Below are positions 33,985 to 42,698 of a stretch of DNA of 64,000 nt, piece by piece. A model generated the notes under the pieces. The model did not search any database and was not told the DNA's origin. It was given only the letters and a program-made list of their open reading frames with translations. Each line of letters opens with the position of its first letter. Within the stretch, counting starts at the first letter, position 1. Made by a program: the position numbers and the translations under genes. This DNA is from an uncultured Solirubrobacteraceae bacterium (lineage in GTDB: Bacteria > Actinomycetota > Thermoleophilia > Solirubrobacterales > Solirubrobacteraceae), in contig CADCVR010000079.1 in assembly GCA_902806205.1 (NCBI GenBank), positions 56,409-120,408 of the forward strand. The letters run 5' to 3'.

Positions 33985-35432
33985 AGCGGCATGTTGCGGT
34001 TGGGACGCAGGCCGGCGGCGTGCGTGGAGAACGTGCCGAGGGCGCGGGCCAGGCGCTCGCGGGTGCCCGAGGCCGGGACGACCTCGTCGATGACGCCCGC
34101 GGCGGCGGCCGCAGAGGCGGTGAGGTGCTCGGCGGCGTAGGTGTCGGCCAGGACGTCACGGGCGCGGAGCGAGTCGCCGGCGGCGGCGATCTCCTTGCGG
34201 TGCACGAGGTCGACGGCCTGCTTGGGCCCCATCACGCCCATCTGCGCCTGCGGCCAGGCGAGCACGAGGTCGGCACCGAGCTCGCGCGAGTTCATCGCGA
34301 TGAAGGCGCCGCCGTAGCCCTTTCGGAGCACGACGGTCAGGCGCGGCACGCTCGCAGCCGCGAAGGCGTGGACGAGCTTGGCGCCGTGGCGGATGACGCC
34401 GACCTTCTCCTGCTGGGTCCCGGGCATGAAACCGGGCGTGTCGACGAGCACCACGAGCGGGACACCGAACAGGTCGCAGGTCTGCACGAACTTCGCGGCC
34501 TTCGTGGCGGCGTCGGCGTCGAGGACGCCGCCGATCCACTTGGGCTGGTTGGCGACGATGCCGACCGAATGACCGTCCAGCCGGGCGAAGCCCGTGACGA
34601 CGTTGCGCGCCCAGCGCGCGTTGAGCTCGAGCATCCGGCCGCCGTCCACGAGCCCGCGGACCACGCCGCGGACGTCGTAGACCTTGCGGTCCTCCGTCGG
34701 CACCCCGACGTCGACGGCGCCCTCGGGCGGATCGACGGTCGGCCAGCGCCGGACGGCCTCGCCGGCGTGCTGTGGCAGGTAGTCGAGCAGGTCACGCACG
34801 ATCCAGGCGGCGTCGAGATCGTCCTCGGCGACGAGCTGGCAGACGCCGTTGCGCTCGTGGACGGCCGGGCCACCGAGCTCTTCGAGCGTGACGTCCTCGC
34901 CCATCACCTCCTTGACGATGGCCGGGCCGGTGAGGAACATCGAGGCACGCTTGGTCATCACCACGATGTCGGTGAGGGCGGGCGCGTAGGAGCCGCCGCC
35001 GGCGCTGGCGCCGCAGATCACCGACAGCTGCGGGACGACGCCCGAGAGCGCGACGTGGTGGCGGAAGATGCGCCCGTAGCCGGCCAGGGCGTTGACGCCC
35101 TCCTGCAGCCGCGCTCCCGCCGACTCGACGAAGCCGACGACGGGGATCCGGCCGCGACCGGCGACCTCGAGCACCCGGCAGATCGTGTCGGCGTGCACCT
35201 CGCCGAGCGAGCCGCCCATGTACTTGGGGTCCTGCGCGTAGCAGGCGATCACGCGCCCGTCGACCGACCCGGTGGCGCCGACGACGCCGTCGCCGCCGAC
35301 CGCCTTGGCGCCCATGGCGCCGGAGATCACGTCGCCGCGGATGAGCTGCAGCGAGCCGGGGTCGCAGAGCGCTTCGAGGCGTTCCAGCGCCCCGATCTTC
35401 TCGGCGGTGCGGGGGACGAGGGCGAGGGTCAT
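33981..35432 (-). CDS. Acyl-CoA carboxylase beta (carboxyltransferase) subunit
   Basis: A 483-aa carboxyltransferase of the AccD/PccB type, with both crotonase-like halves. GFVESAGARLQEGVNALAGYGRIF (acyl-CoA side) is near residue 105, CGASAGGGSYAPALTDIVVM near 145, and VDTPGFMPGTQQEKVGVIRHGAKLV (biotin side) near 335. It makes malonyl-CoA or methylmalonyl-CoA from carboxybiotin. The biotin carboxylase/BCCP subunit is not in the window. Its place among fab genes suggests it feeds malonyl-CoA to FabD. The ATG overlaps the fabF stop by 4 nt. Confidence 0.88.
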   Translation of the reverse strand: MTLALVPRTAEKIGALERLEALCDPGSLQLIRGDVISGAMGAKAVGGDGVVGATGSVDGRVIACYAQDPKYMGGSLGEVHADTICRVLEVAGRGRIPVVGFVESAGARLQEGVNALAGYGRIFRHHVALSGVVPQLSVICGASAGGGSYAPALTDIVVMTKRASMFLTGPAIVKEVMGEDVTLEELGGPAVHERNGVCQLVAEDDLDAAWIVRDLLDYLPQHAGEAVRRWPTVDPPEGAVDVGVPTEDRKVYDVRGVVRGLVDGGRMLELNARWARNVVTGFARLDGHSVGIVANQPKWIGGVLDADAATKAAKFVQTCDLFGVPLVVLVDTPGFMPGTQQEKVGVIRHGAKLVHAFAAASVPRLTVVLRKGYGGAFIAMNSRELGADLVLAWPQAQMGVMGPKQAVDLVHRKEIAAAGDSLRARDVLADTYAAEHLTASAAAAAGVIDEVVPASGTRERLARALGTFSTHAAGLRPNRNMPL

Positions 35433-36625
35433 GCGGCCTCCAAGCAGAGTGCGACGTTGTGACCGCCGAAGCCGAACGAGTTCGAGATGGCGACGGCGGG
35501 CCCGGCGTCGACGACGTCGAGCGGACGGGCGGACGGGACGTAGTCGAGATCGAGGCCCTCCTCGGCCTCCTCCCACCCGATCGTGGGTGGCGCGATCCGG
35601 TCGCGCAGCGCCAGGACGGTGGCGACGGCCTCGACCGCGCCGGCGGCGCCGAGCGTGTGGCCGATCGCCGACTTGGTGCTGGAGACCGGAACCTTCGCAG
35701 CGTGCTCGCCGAGCGCGAGCTTGAGCGCCATCGTCTCCGCGCGATCGTTGAGCTGCGTCGACGTACCGTGCGCGTTGACGTAGTCGACGTCCGTTGCGGA
35801 GCGGCCGGCGTCCTTGAGCGCGAGCGTGATCGCCCGCGCGCCTCCCTTGCCCTCGGCGTCCGGCGCGGTGAGGTGGTGCGCGTCACCCGTGGTGCCGTAG
35901 CCCGCGAGCACACCGAGGATCCGGGCCCCCCTCGCCTTGGCGGCCTCCTCCTCCTCGAGGATGAGCACGCCGGCGCCCTCCCCCATGACGAAGCCGTCCC
36001 GACGCGCGTCGAACGGACGCGAGATGCCCGACGGCGACAGCGCGTTCATCTGCCCGAAGGCGGCGCGGGACAGCGGCGTGAGCGGCGCCTCGGCACCGCC
36101 GGTGATCACCGCGTCGGCGTCACCGCACTGCAGCATGCGCAGCGCGGTGCCGATCGCGTGAGCGCCGGCCGCGCAGGCCGAGACGATCCCGAAGACCGGC
36201 CCTTGCGCGCCGTAGCGCAGCGAGAGCGCGGCGGCCCCCGCGTTGCTCATCATGAGCGGTACGGCCAGCGGCGAGACCGCTTCGGCGCCCCCGTCACGCA
36301 GGGAGCCGAAGTTGCCCTCCAGCGTCATGATGCCGCCGATGCCGGTGCCGATGACGCACCCGACGCGCTCCGGCTCGTAGGGCAGGCCGTCGGCCCACCC
36401 GGCGCATTCGACCGCCTCGTCGCCGGCCGCGATCCCGAGCTGGGAGAAGCGGTCGGCGCGGCGCGCCTCCTTCTTGGACATGTGCTCCGTGGGGACGAAG
36501 CCCGAGCAGACTCCCTCGCCGTCCTCGATGCCGGAGGCGCCGGCGGTCCAGCGCTCGTGCAGCGTGCGGGCGCCGACGCCGAGCGGCGTGACCGCGCCCA
36601 TCCCGGTGATGACGACCCGCCGCAC
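35429..36625 (-). CDS. fabF: Beta-ketoacyl-ACP synthase II (FabF)
   Basis: A 398-aa condensing enzyme. The catalytic triad is Cys151 in SACAAGAHAIG, His in YVNAHGTSTQLND (near residue 287) and His in KSAIGHTLGAAGAVEA (near 322), the Cys-His-His pattern of KAS I/II. GFGGHN near the C-terminus is also typical. It condenses malonyl-ACP with acyl-ACP for chain elongation. The GTG start lies 3 nt after the acpP stop, so ACP and FabF are made together. Confidence 0.92.
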   Translation of the reverse strand: MRRVVITGMGAVTPLGVGARTLHERWTAGASGIEDGEGVCSGFVPTEHMSKKEARRADRFSQLGIAAGDEAVECAGWADGLPYEPERVGCVIGTGIGGIMTLEGNFGSLRDGGAEAVSPLAVPLMMSNAGAAALSLRYGAQGPVFGIVSACAAGAHAIGTALRMLQCGDADAVITGGAEAPLTPLSRAAFGQMNALSPSGISRPFDARRDGFVMGEGAGVLILEEEEAAKARGARILGVLAGYGTTGDAHHLTAPDAEGKGGARAITLALKDAGRSATDVDYVNAHGTSTQLNDRAETMALKLALGEHAAKVPVSSTKSAIGHTLGAAGAVEAVATVLALRDRIAPPTIGWEEAEEGLDLDYVPSARPLDVVDAGPAVAISNSFGFGGHNVALCLEAA

Positions 36626-36628
36626 GGC

Positions 36629-36871
36629 TCAGCCCGCCCGCTCGACGATGAGGTCGATCGCGTCGCCGACGGTCTTGAGGCGGTCGGCGTCGGCGCTCTT
36701 CAGGGTGACGCCGTACTTCTCCTCGGCGATCTGGGAGAGCTCGGCGAGGTCGAGCGAATCGATGTCGAGGCTCTCCATCGTCGCTTCGCGGTTGATGTCG
36801 GACGCCTCGGCGCCGAAGCTCTCCAGAGCCTCGGTGACCGTGGCCTGGACGTCGGTGGTGGTGGCGGGCAT
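36629..36871 (-). CDS. acpP: Acyl carrier protein
   Basis: An 80-aa acidic four-helix ACP. The phosphopantetheine site is Ser39 in DIDSLDLAEL, the usual DSLD motif. The rest of the protein (VTLKSADADRLKTVGDAIDLIVERAG) matches helices III-IV. It carries the growing acyl chain between the enzymes encoded around it. The ATG has AAGGAGAA upstream. It lies 27 nt downstream of fabG within the operon. Confidence 0.93.
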   Translation of the reverse strand: MPATTTDVQATVTEALESFGAEASDINREATMESLDIDSLDLAELSQIAEEKYGVTLKSADADRLKTVGDAIDLIVERAG

Positions 36872-36898
36872 GTGGTTGTTCTCCTTGGTGGTGGGGGT

Positions 36899-37669
36899 TC
36901 AGGCGCCCATGCCGCCGTCGACCCAGAGGGTCGACCCGGTGACGTAGGAGGCGCGGTCGGAAGCGAGAAAGCAGATGGCGTCGGCGACCTCTTCGGGGCG
37001 GCCGGGGCGGCGCGCGGGCACGGCCTCGAGTACCTCACGCGGCAGGTCGGCCGTCATGGCGGTGTCGATGAAGCCAGGAGCGACCGCGTTGACGGTGACG
37101 TTGCGGCGGGCGACCTCGACGGCGACGGTCTTGGTCATGCCGATCAGGCCGGCCTTGGCGGCGGCGTAGTTGGCCTGCCCGGCGTTGGCGCGCGGGCCGA
37201 CGACCGACGCGACGTTGACGATGCGGCCGTAGCGCGCCCGGAGGGAGCGCTTGAGGACGGCGCGGGTGAGGCGGAAGGCGGCGGTCAGGTTCGTCGCGAT
37301 GACCTGGTCCCACTCGTCGTCGGTCAGCGACAGTGCCAGGTTGTCGGCGCGGACGCCCGCGTTGTTGACGAGGCCGAGCACCGAGCCGAGGCCGGCTTCG
37401 GCCTCGGCGACCAGCCGCTCGGCGGCGCCCGGCTCGCCGATGTCGCCGCCGACGGGTAGCGCGCGACCGCCGGCCTGCTCGATCTCGGCCACGATCTCCG
37501 CGGCACCGTCGGCGTTGGCGCCGTAGCCGACCGCGACGAGCCAGCCGTCGTCGGCCAGGGCGCGGGCGGTGGCGGCGCCGATGCCGGCGCCCGCCCCGGT
37601 GACGAGGATCGTGGCGTCGGTCGGACGCAGCTTGACGGGCTTGGCCTCGGTTGCGGGCTCTGCGGTCAT
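36899..37669 (-). CDS. fabG: 3-oxoacyl-ACP reductase FabG
   Basis: A 256-aa classical SDR. TGAGAGIGAATARAL is the NADPH site, NNAG is at about residue 110, and the catalytic Ser-Tyr-Lys lies in NVASVVGPRANAGQANYAAAKAG. It reduces 3-ketoacyl-ACP to the (R)-3-hydroxy form. It has a 15-residue N-terminal extension (MTAEPATEAKPVKLR) before the Rossmann fold. A strong GGAGGTG is 6 nt before the ATG, which overlaps the fabH stop (ATGA). Confidence 0.92.
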   Translation of the reverse strand: MTAEPATEAKPVKLRPTDATILVTGAGAGIGAATARALADDGWLVAVGYGANADGAAEIVAEIEQAGGRALPVGGDIGEPGAAERLVAEAEAGLGSVLGLVNNAGVRADNLALSLTDDEWDQVIATNLTAAFRLTRAVLKRSLRARYGRIVNVASVVGPRANAGQANYAAAKAGLIGMTKTVAVEVARRNVTVNAVAPGFIDTAMTADLPREVLEAVPARRPGRPEEVADAICFLASDRASYVTGSTLWVDGGMGA

Positions 37670-38667
37670 GCGGCACCTCCGTAGTGCAGGACGGTGGCGC
37701 CCCACGAGAACCCGGCGCCGAAGGCGACGAGCAGGACATGGCCGCGCTCGGGGAGGCGGCCCTCGCCGGCGGCGCGGTGCAGCGCGAGCGGGATCGTGCC
37801 CGCCGAGGTGTTGCCGCGGTCGGCGATGTCATCGACGACCTGCTCGGGAGTGAGCCCGAGGCGCAGGGCCAGTGCGGTGGTGATCCGGCCGTTGGCCTGG
37901 TGAGGGACGACGAGAGCGATGTCCTCCACGGCCAGCCCTTCCCGGGCCAGCACCTCACGGCTCGACTCGGCCATGCGCGCGATCGCGTGCTTGAAGACCT
38001 CTTGGCCCTCCATCCGGATCACACCGTTCTCGCGCGAGGCGACGAGGAAGTGGGCGCTGGCGCCGTCACTGCCCATGACCGCCGCGCCGACGCGGCCTTC
38101 CCCGCCTCGGGTGAGCACCGCGGCGCCGGCGCCGTCGGCGAACAGGGCGGCGGGGCCGCGGTCGGACGGGTCGATGCAGCGGCTGACCGCGTCAGCGCCG
38201 ATGAGCAGCACGTTCTCGGCACGGCCGCTCTCGATCAGGGCGGCTCCCTGCGCGAGGCCCGCGACGAAGCCGGTGCAGGCGATGCCCACGTCCCAGTTCA
38301 GGGCGTGGTCGGCGCCGAGCATCCCGGCGACGACCGGCGCGGTCTGCGGGAAGACATCGTCGGCGGTGGAGGTCGCGACGAGGACGGCGTCGAGCGCTGC
38401 GCCATCCAGGCCGGCCTGCGCGAGCGCCTCGCGCCCCGCCTGCGCGCACAGCGCGTCGAGGCGCTCACCCGGAGCGAGGTGGCGGCGCTCGGAGATCCCG
38501 GTGCGCTTGACGATCCACTCGGGCGTCACCCCTGCTTCTTCGCTGATCGCCGCGTTCGGCACGACGGTGGCCGGCAGCGCGGCGCCCCAGCCGGCGACGC
38601 CCGCGCTGCGCGCGGGGCGCCGTGCGACGTCTTCGACGATCGGCTCCGGGGCGAACTCAAGCGACAT
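37666..38667 (-). CDS. fabH: Beta-ketoacyl-ACP synthase III (FabH)
   Basis: A 333-aa initiating condensing enzyme. Its triad is Cys131 in GIACTGFVAG, His in LVVPHQANGRI (near residue 260) and Asn in RGNTSAGTIP (near 290). It condenses malonyl-ACP with an acyl-CoA starter; branched or straight starter preference cannot be read reliably. An N-terminal extension of about 20 residues precedes the domain. Its first 11 nt overlap the end of fabD. Confidence 0.92.
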   Translation of the reverse strand: MSLEFAPEPIVEDVARRPARSAGVAGWGAALPATVVPNAAISEEAGVTPEWIVKRTGISERRHLAPGERLDALCAQAGREALAQAGLDGAALDAVLVATSTADDVFPQTAPVVAGMLGADHALNWDVGIACTGFVAGLAQGAALIESGRAENVLLIGADAVSRCIDPSDRGPAALFADGAGAAVLTRGGEGRVGAAVMGSDGASAHFLVASRENGVIRMEGQEVFKHAIARMAESSREVLAREGLAVEDIALVVPHQANGRITTALALRLGLTPEQVVDDIADRGNTSAGTIPLALHRAAGEGRLPERGHVLLVAFGAGFSWGATVLHYGGAA

Positions 38668-39532
38668 CGGCGGCCTCCAGGAGCGTGGCGGCGGCTGACG
38701 CGCCGATACCCGGGACGCACTTCTTGGCGAGCTTGGCGAGGACCTGGCCCGGACCGGCGTCCACGACGGCGCCGGCGCCGGCGGCGACGAGCGCCTCCAT
38801 CGTCTTGCGCCACTGCACGGGGCGCACGAGCGCCTCGGCCAGCTCGGTCGCGGGATCCTCGAAGGGCGCGGCGGACGCGCAGGAGAAGACCGTCACCGAG
38901 GGGGTCCGCCAGTCGACCTCCGCGAGGGCTGCACCGAACGGCTCGACCGCGGCGGCCATCTGCGGCGAGTGGAAGGCTCCGGCGACATCGAGCGCGATCG
39001 CGCGCAGGCCGTCCTCGCGGGCGGCGGCCGCGGCGGCTTCGAGCTGATCGGGTGCGCCGGAGAGCACGACTTGCCCCGGCGCGTTGTCGTTGGCGAGGCT
39101 GACCCGGTGGCGCGCGGCGAGCGCGGCGCCCTGGGCGGGCGTGCCGCCGATCACCGCGAGCATCGTGCCGCCGCCGCTGGCCTCGCCGGACTCGGCCATC
39201 AGGCTGCCGCGGAGGACGACGAGCTCGAGCGCGGCGTGCTCGTCGAGCGCGCCGCCGGCGGCCAGCGCCGTCAGCTCGCCGAGCGAGTGGCCGGCCACGG
39301 CGACGGGATCGACGTGACCCTGCAGGCGCCCCCAGCCGGCGAGCGACGCACAGAAGATCGCGGGCTGGGCGAAGCGCGTCGATTCCTCGACGTGTTCGAA
39401 GGGGTCGTCGCCCACGAGCTTGACGACCGCTTCGAGCAGGTCGGGCCGCGCGGCGGCGACGAGGTCGCGCATTCCCGAGACTTGGGAGCCCTGTCCGGGG
39501 AAGACGACGGCGGTGGCAGAGGAGCTGAGCAC
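38657..39532 (-). CDS. fabD: Malonyl-CoA:ACP transacylase FabD
   Basis: A 291-aa acyltransferase with FPGQGSQ (residues 11-17), the nucleophile Ser83 in GHSLGEL and the histidine segment AFHSPQM near residue 190. It loads malonyl units on AcpP. It is the first gene of the nine-gene fab operon and starts at GTG 39532, with GAGGG about 9 nt upstream. The 95 bp between it and the upstream response regulator gene must hold any separate promoter; none was clear. Confidence 0.92.
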   Translation of the reverse strand: MLSSSATAVVFPGQGSQVSGMRDLVAAARPDLLEAVVKLVGDDPFEHVEESTRFAQPAIFCASLAGWGRLQGHVDPVAVAGHSLGELTALAAGGALDEHAALELVVLRGSLMAESGEASGGGTMLAVIGGTPAQGAALAARHRVSLANDNAPGQVVLSGAPDQLEAAAAAAREDGLRAIALDVAGAFHSPQMAAAVEPFGAALAEVDWRTPSVTVFSCASAAPFEDPATELAEALVRPVQWRKTMEALVAAGAGAVVDAGPGQVLAKLAKKCVPGIGASAAATLLEAADVA

Positions 39533-39627
39533 GAAAGGAACCCTCGCGGCTCGGGCTCGCCGGCGACAGCGTCTCCCGCCGATCGGGGGGTGCAGCGGGG
39601 GACGGGTCGGGGGGATCGCTTCGGGCG

Positions 39628-40251
39628 TCAGCTGAGCAGCCCGAGGCGCTGCGCGCGCTGCACGGCCTCGGCCCGGTTGCGAACTTCGAGCTTGCGGTAG
39701 ACGGCGCTCGTGTGCTCCTTGACCGTGTGCGGCGAGAGGTTCAGCTCCGCGGCGATCTCGCGGTTCGTGGCGCCGGTCGCGATGAGTTGCAGCACCTCCA
39801 TCTCACGATCGGACAGGCCGGGGCCGGCCGGCGCCACGACGTCGCCCTCCTCGAAGACGGTCATGCCGAGCCCGACCATCCTGACGGCGCGGGCGATGTC
39901 CGCCGCCGGCCAGTCCTTCGGGACGAACCCGTGGGCGCCGCAGGCCCGGGCGGTCGGCGCGGAGATGCGGCCCGCGCCGCTGATCAGCAGCACCCGCAGG
40001 CCGGCGCGCTCCAGGTGCAGGCGCTCGCAGATGTCCGGGCCGGACTCGTCGCCGACGAACAGGTCGACGAGCGCGATGTGCGGCTCGTGACGGCGTGCGA
40101 GGGCGAAGGCCTCGGCCGAGGTGCGCGCCGACAGGCAGCGCTCGACCCAGGGCAGCTCGCCGAGCATCAGCCGAAAGCCCCAGTGAACGACGTCGTGGTC
40201 GTCGACGACCAGGACCCGGAAGCGCTCCGGCGCAGCGTCCTGCAACGTCAC
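39628..40251 (-). CDS. NarL/LuxR-type response regulator
   Basis: A 207-aa two-component regulator. The receiver domain (residues 8-125) has VVDDHDVV, the phospho-acceptor Asp in HIALVDLFVGDESGPD (near 61), and the Lys switch in GFVPKDW. The output is a LuxR HTH (residues 145-205, LSDREMEVLQLIATGATNREIAAELNLSPHTVKEHTSAVYRKL). The GTG at 40251 overlaps the kinase stop by 4 nt, which defines the start and the partner. The gene lies directly upstream of the fab operon on the same strand, so control of lipid synthesis is an attractive but untested idea. Confidence 0.9.
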   Translation of the reverse strand: MTLQDAAPERFRVLVVDDHDVVHWGFRLMLGELPWVERCLSARTSAEAFALARRHEPHIALVDLFVGDESGPDICERLHLERAGLRVLLISGAGRISAPTARACGAHGFVPKDWPAADIARAVRMVGLGMTVFEEGDVVAPAGPGLSDREMEVLQLIATGATNREIAAELNLSPHTVKEHTSAVYRKLEVRNRAEAVQRAQRLGLLS

Positions 40252-41360
40252 GCGTCGTGCTCCAGGTGCACCACCAGCCGGACGAGCCACGTGCCGGTGG
40301 GCTGCCTGCCGAACTCCACGATGCCCCCGAGGTTCAGCGCCTCCAGCGCCGCGAGGCGCAGCCCCATGCCGGCCGGCTGCGTGGACGCGGTCGGGGCTGC
40401 GTCGTTCTCCACCTCGAGCACGAGGGTCTGGTCGCGGCGCTGCACGCGGACGACCACCCGCGCGCCGTCGGCGTGCTTGCGCGCGTTGCGGATCGCCTCG
40501 GCGAGCACGGACTGCGCGAGCGCCTCGGCTTCCGGGGGCACCGCCGCGACCGTGCCCTCGACCTCGAGGCGCAGGTCGTGGTGCTCGGCCTGCAGGCGGT
40601 CGAGCTCGGCGGCAAGCGTCGTGCCCGTGGGCCGCGACGGGCGCCCGAGCGGCCGCTGCAACGCGGTGCGCAACTCCCCGAGCGCGGCGTTGAGCTCGGT
40701 GTTGCAGCGCTCCCGCGCCTCGCCCTCCAGGGGTGCGGCGGAGCCCAGGGCGAGCGAGATCCCGAACAGGCGCTGGACGACGGAGTCGTGGAGGTCGCGC
40801 GCGAGGGAGATGCGCTCTTCGAGCTGCCGCGCCCGCTCACGCTGGTTGGTCGCCGCCCGTGCGGAGATCGCCATCGCGAGCATCTTGCCGAGCGTCCACA
40901 GCAGGTCGCGACGGGCGGCGTCCAGCTTGTCGTCGCTGCCGGGGTCGACCAGGATCACGCCGATCCAGCGCTTCGAGGCGGCGATCGGGACGCAGATGAG
41001 CGAGCGCCCTTCCACGAGCTCGGCGAACGCAGGCGAGATGCCGTGCCCCGCGCCGCTCTCCACCTGCACCACACGGTCCTCGGCGAGCGCCTGCCGCGCG
41101 ACGGGCGCGTCCTCCAGGCTGACGTGGCGCCCCTCCAGCCGGTCGAGCGGCACCCCGTGAGCACCGACGGCGCGCACGCGCCGGCGCGCGTCGTCGTAGA
41201 GAAAGATCAGCGCACGGCGCATGCCGGTCGTCCGGCACAGCGCGCCGGCCAGGCGCGCGAAGTAGTCGTCGGAGACGGAGTCGGCGTCGGCCCGGGCGAG
41301 CACGTCGACGAACAGCTCGAGCGCGGGCGCGATGGCGGAGTCGGGGGGGGCGGAGCTCAC
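40248..41360 (-). CDS. GAF-domain sensor histidine kinase (NarL-partner type)
   Basis: A 370-aa soluble kinase. The GAF domain covers about residues 15-165 (GMRRALIFLYDD ... LICVPIAASKRWIGVILVDPG). HisKA_3 has the phospho-His in SLARDLHDSVVQRLFGISLAL (near 206). The HATPase region has EAIRNARKHADGARVVV and GMGLRLAALEALNLGG. No membrane segment is present, so it senses a cytoplasmic ligand, redox state or gas. It is coupled to the LuxR regulator by GTGA. The GTG start at 41360 removes an improbable Arg/Ala-rich extension. Confidence 0.88.
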   Translation of the reverse strand: MSSAPPDSAIAPALELFVDVLARADADSVSDDYFARLAGALCRTTGMRRALIFLYDDARRRVRAVGAHGVPLDRLEGRHVSLEDAPVARQALAEDRVVQVESGAGHGISPAFAELVEGRSLICVPIAASKRWIGVILVDPGSDDKLDAARRDLLWTLGKMLAMAISARAATNQRERARQLEERISLARDLHDSVVQRLFGISLALGSAAPLEGEARERCNTELNAALGELRTALQRPLGRPSRPTGTTLAAELDRLQAEHHDLRLEVEGTVAAVPPEAEALAQSVLAEAIRNARKHADGARVVVRVQRRDQTLVLEVENDAAPTASTQPAGMGLRLAALEALNLGGIVEFGRQPTGTWLVRLVVHLEHDA

Positions 41361-41413
41361 CGGCCCATCTTGCCTGACGCCCGCTCGAGCGTGCTGGGCG
41401 GCTCCTGATCGCC

Positions 41414-41431
41414 GCGCGGCTCGAGCCGCGC
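41414..41431 (-). terminator. Loop-less palindrome after the YihY gene
   Basis: GCGCGGCTCGAGCCGCGC is an 18-bp perfect palindrome lying about 45 bp downstream of the YihY/BrkB stop and upstream of the histidine kinase. It is a likely transcription stop for the former. Confidence 0.4.
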
Positions 41432-41474
41432 CCGGAAGCATGCCCGGTGGCGGCGTCCTCGAGCGGGCCGCTCC

Positions 41475-42425
41475 TCATGCTGTCCTGGGGCGCTTCTCGG
41501 CCTTCGGCGCGTCGCGCTCGGGAAGTTGCAGCTCCTTCTCGGCGTGCGGATCTCCGGCCTCGAGCTGGTCGGTGCGGGTCCGCTCGGCGTTGAGCTCGTT
41601 GCCGAGCAGGATCGCGACGTTCGTGATCCACAACCACACGAGGAAGGAGATGAAGCCGCCAAGCGTCCCGTAGGTCTTGTCGTAGGACCCGAAGTTCGCG
41701 ACGTAGAAGGCGAACAGCGCTGACGCGATCAGCCAGACGATGACCGCGAGCACGGCACCGGCGGTGATGAACTTGAAGCCGGGCAGCCTGGCGTTCGGCG
41801 CGGCGTAGTAGAGCACCGAAACCATCAACATCACGATCAGCACGAGCACCGGCCACTTGGCGATGTCCCATACGGTCACGGCGGCGGAGCCGACCCCGAT
41901 GGCGCTGCCGACCGCGTCGGCCAGCGGCCCGGTGACGACCACGGCCACCGCGGCGACGATCAGCAGGATGATCATCACCAGAGTGATGGCGATCTGCAGC
42001 GGGCGCAGCTTGAAGAAGCTGCGGCCCTCGTCGACCTCGTACTGCTGATTGGACGCCCGGATGAATGCCCCGACGTAGCCCGAAGCGGCGTTCAACGCGA
42101 GGAGGATGCCCACGATCGCGAAGATCCCGGACTTGCCCGGGCTCGAGGTGAGCGACTGGATCGGCCCCTGGAGCGACTCGACGGCGGACGGGCTGATCTG
42201 CTTGACGATGTCGGTGAGCGTCTTGGTCGTGGCCGCTGGGTCGGCGACGAGCCCGACCATCGACACCAGCGCCAGCAGCGCGGGGAACAGCGCCAGCACC
42301 CCGTAGTAGGTCAGCGCGGCGGCCCAGTCGGTTCCGTGGTCTTCTGAGAACTCGCGGAAGGTCCGCTTGACGGTCGCCAGCGTCGATGTCTCGGGCGTAT
42401 GCCCCTTGCGCTCAAGCCGTGCCAT
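41475..42425 (-). CDS. YihY/BrkB-family membrane protein
   Basis: A 316-aa integral membrane protein with about six transmembrane helices. The family signature DHGTDWAAALTYYGVLALFPALLALVSMVG is near residues 30-60. It also has YYAAPNARLPGFKFITAGAVLAVIVWLIAS and the end motif WLWITNVAILLGNELNAE. The C-terminal 45 residues are charged and cytoplasmic. The family was once called ribonuclease BN in error; its real role is unknown, possibly transport or lipid movement. The ATG start follows directly after a charge-rich spacer. It is a monocistronic unit by its position. Confidence 0.88.
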   Translation of the reverse strand: MARLERKGHTPETSTLATVKRTFREFSEDHGTDWAAALTYYGVLALFPALLALVSMVGLVADPAATTKTLTDIVKQISPSAVESLQGPIQSLTSSPGKSGIFAIVGILLALNAASGYVGAFIRASNQQYEVDEGRSFFKLRPLQIAITLVMIILLIVAAVAVVVTGPLADAVGSAIGVGSAAVTVWDIAKWPVLVLIVMLMVSVLYYAAPNARLPGFKFITAGAVLAVIVWLIASALFAFYVANFGSYDKTYGTLGGFISFLVWLWITNVAILLGNELNAERTRTDQLEAGDPHAEKELQLPERDAPKAEKRPRTA

Positions 42426-42485
42426 GCGTCTGCCGTCCCTTCTTCTCCGTGGTGGTCGGCGCCGGAGCGCGGCACCCGTCTGTTG

Positions 42486-42632
42486 CTAGGAGCCGCCTGC
42501 GGTGCCTGAGTCGCCGCTGCCGGTCAGAAATTCGCGGGCCTTCTCGAGCGGGCCGTGCGCCTGGTCGGGCAATCGCTCGGCGATGCGCTCGAACGTCCCG
42601 CCTGCTCACGCACCGCGATCAACTCACAGCGA
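42486..42632 (-). pseudogene. Possible frameshifted small gene
   Basis: On the minus strand a coding-like stretch reads GTFERIAERLPDQAHGPLEKAREF, ending LTGSGDSGTAGGS at TAG 42486, but it has no start: a TGA lies just upstream at 42606. In the adjacent frame, ELIAVREQAG (from TTG about 42632) would continue smoothly into it if one base were gained or lost near 42605. This suggests a small protein broken by one indel, or a sequencing error. No family is recognised. Confidence 0.3.
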
Positions 42633-42698
42633 ACATCAGCCAGAACACCCGCGGCCCGCCTGCGCCTCGAGCGCCCGTACCGGAGCACTGTGGCGTCC

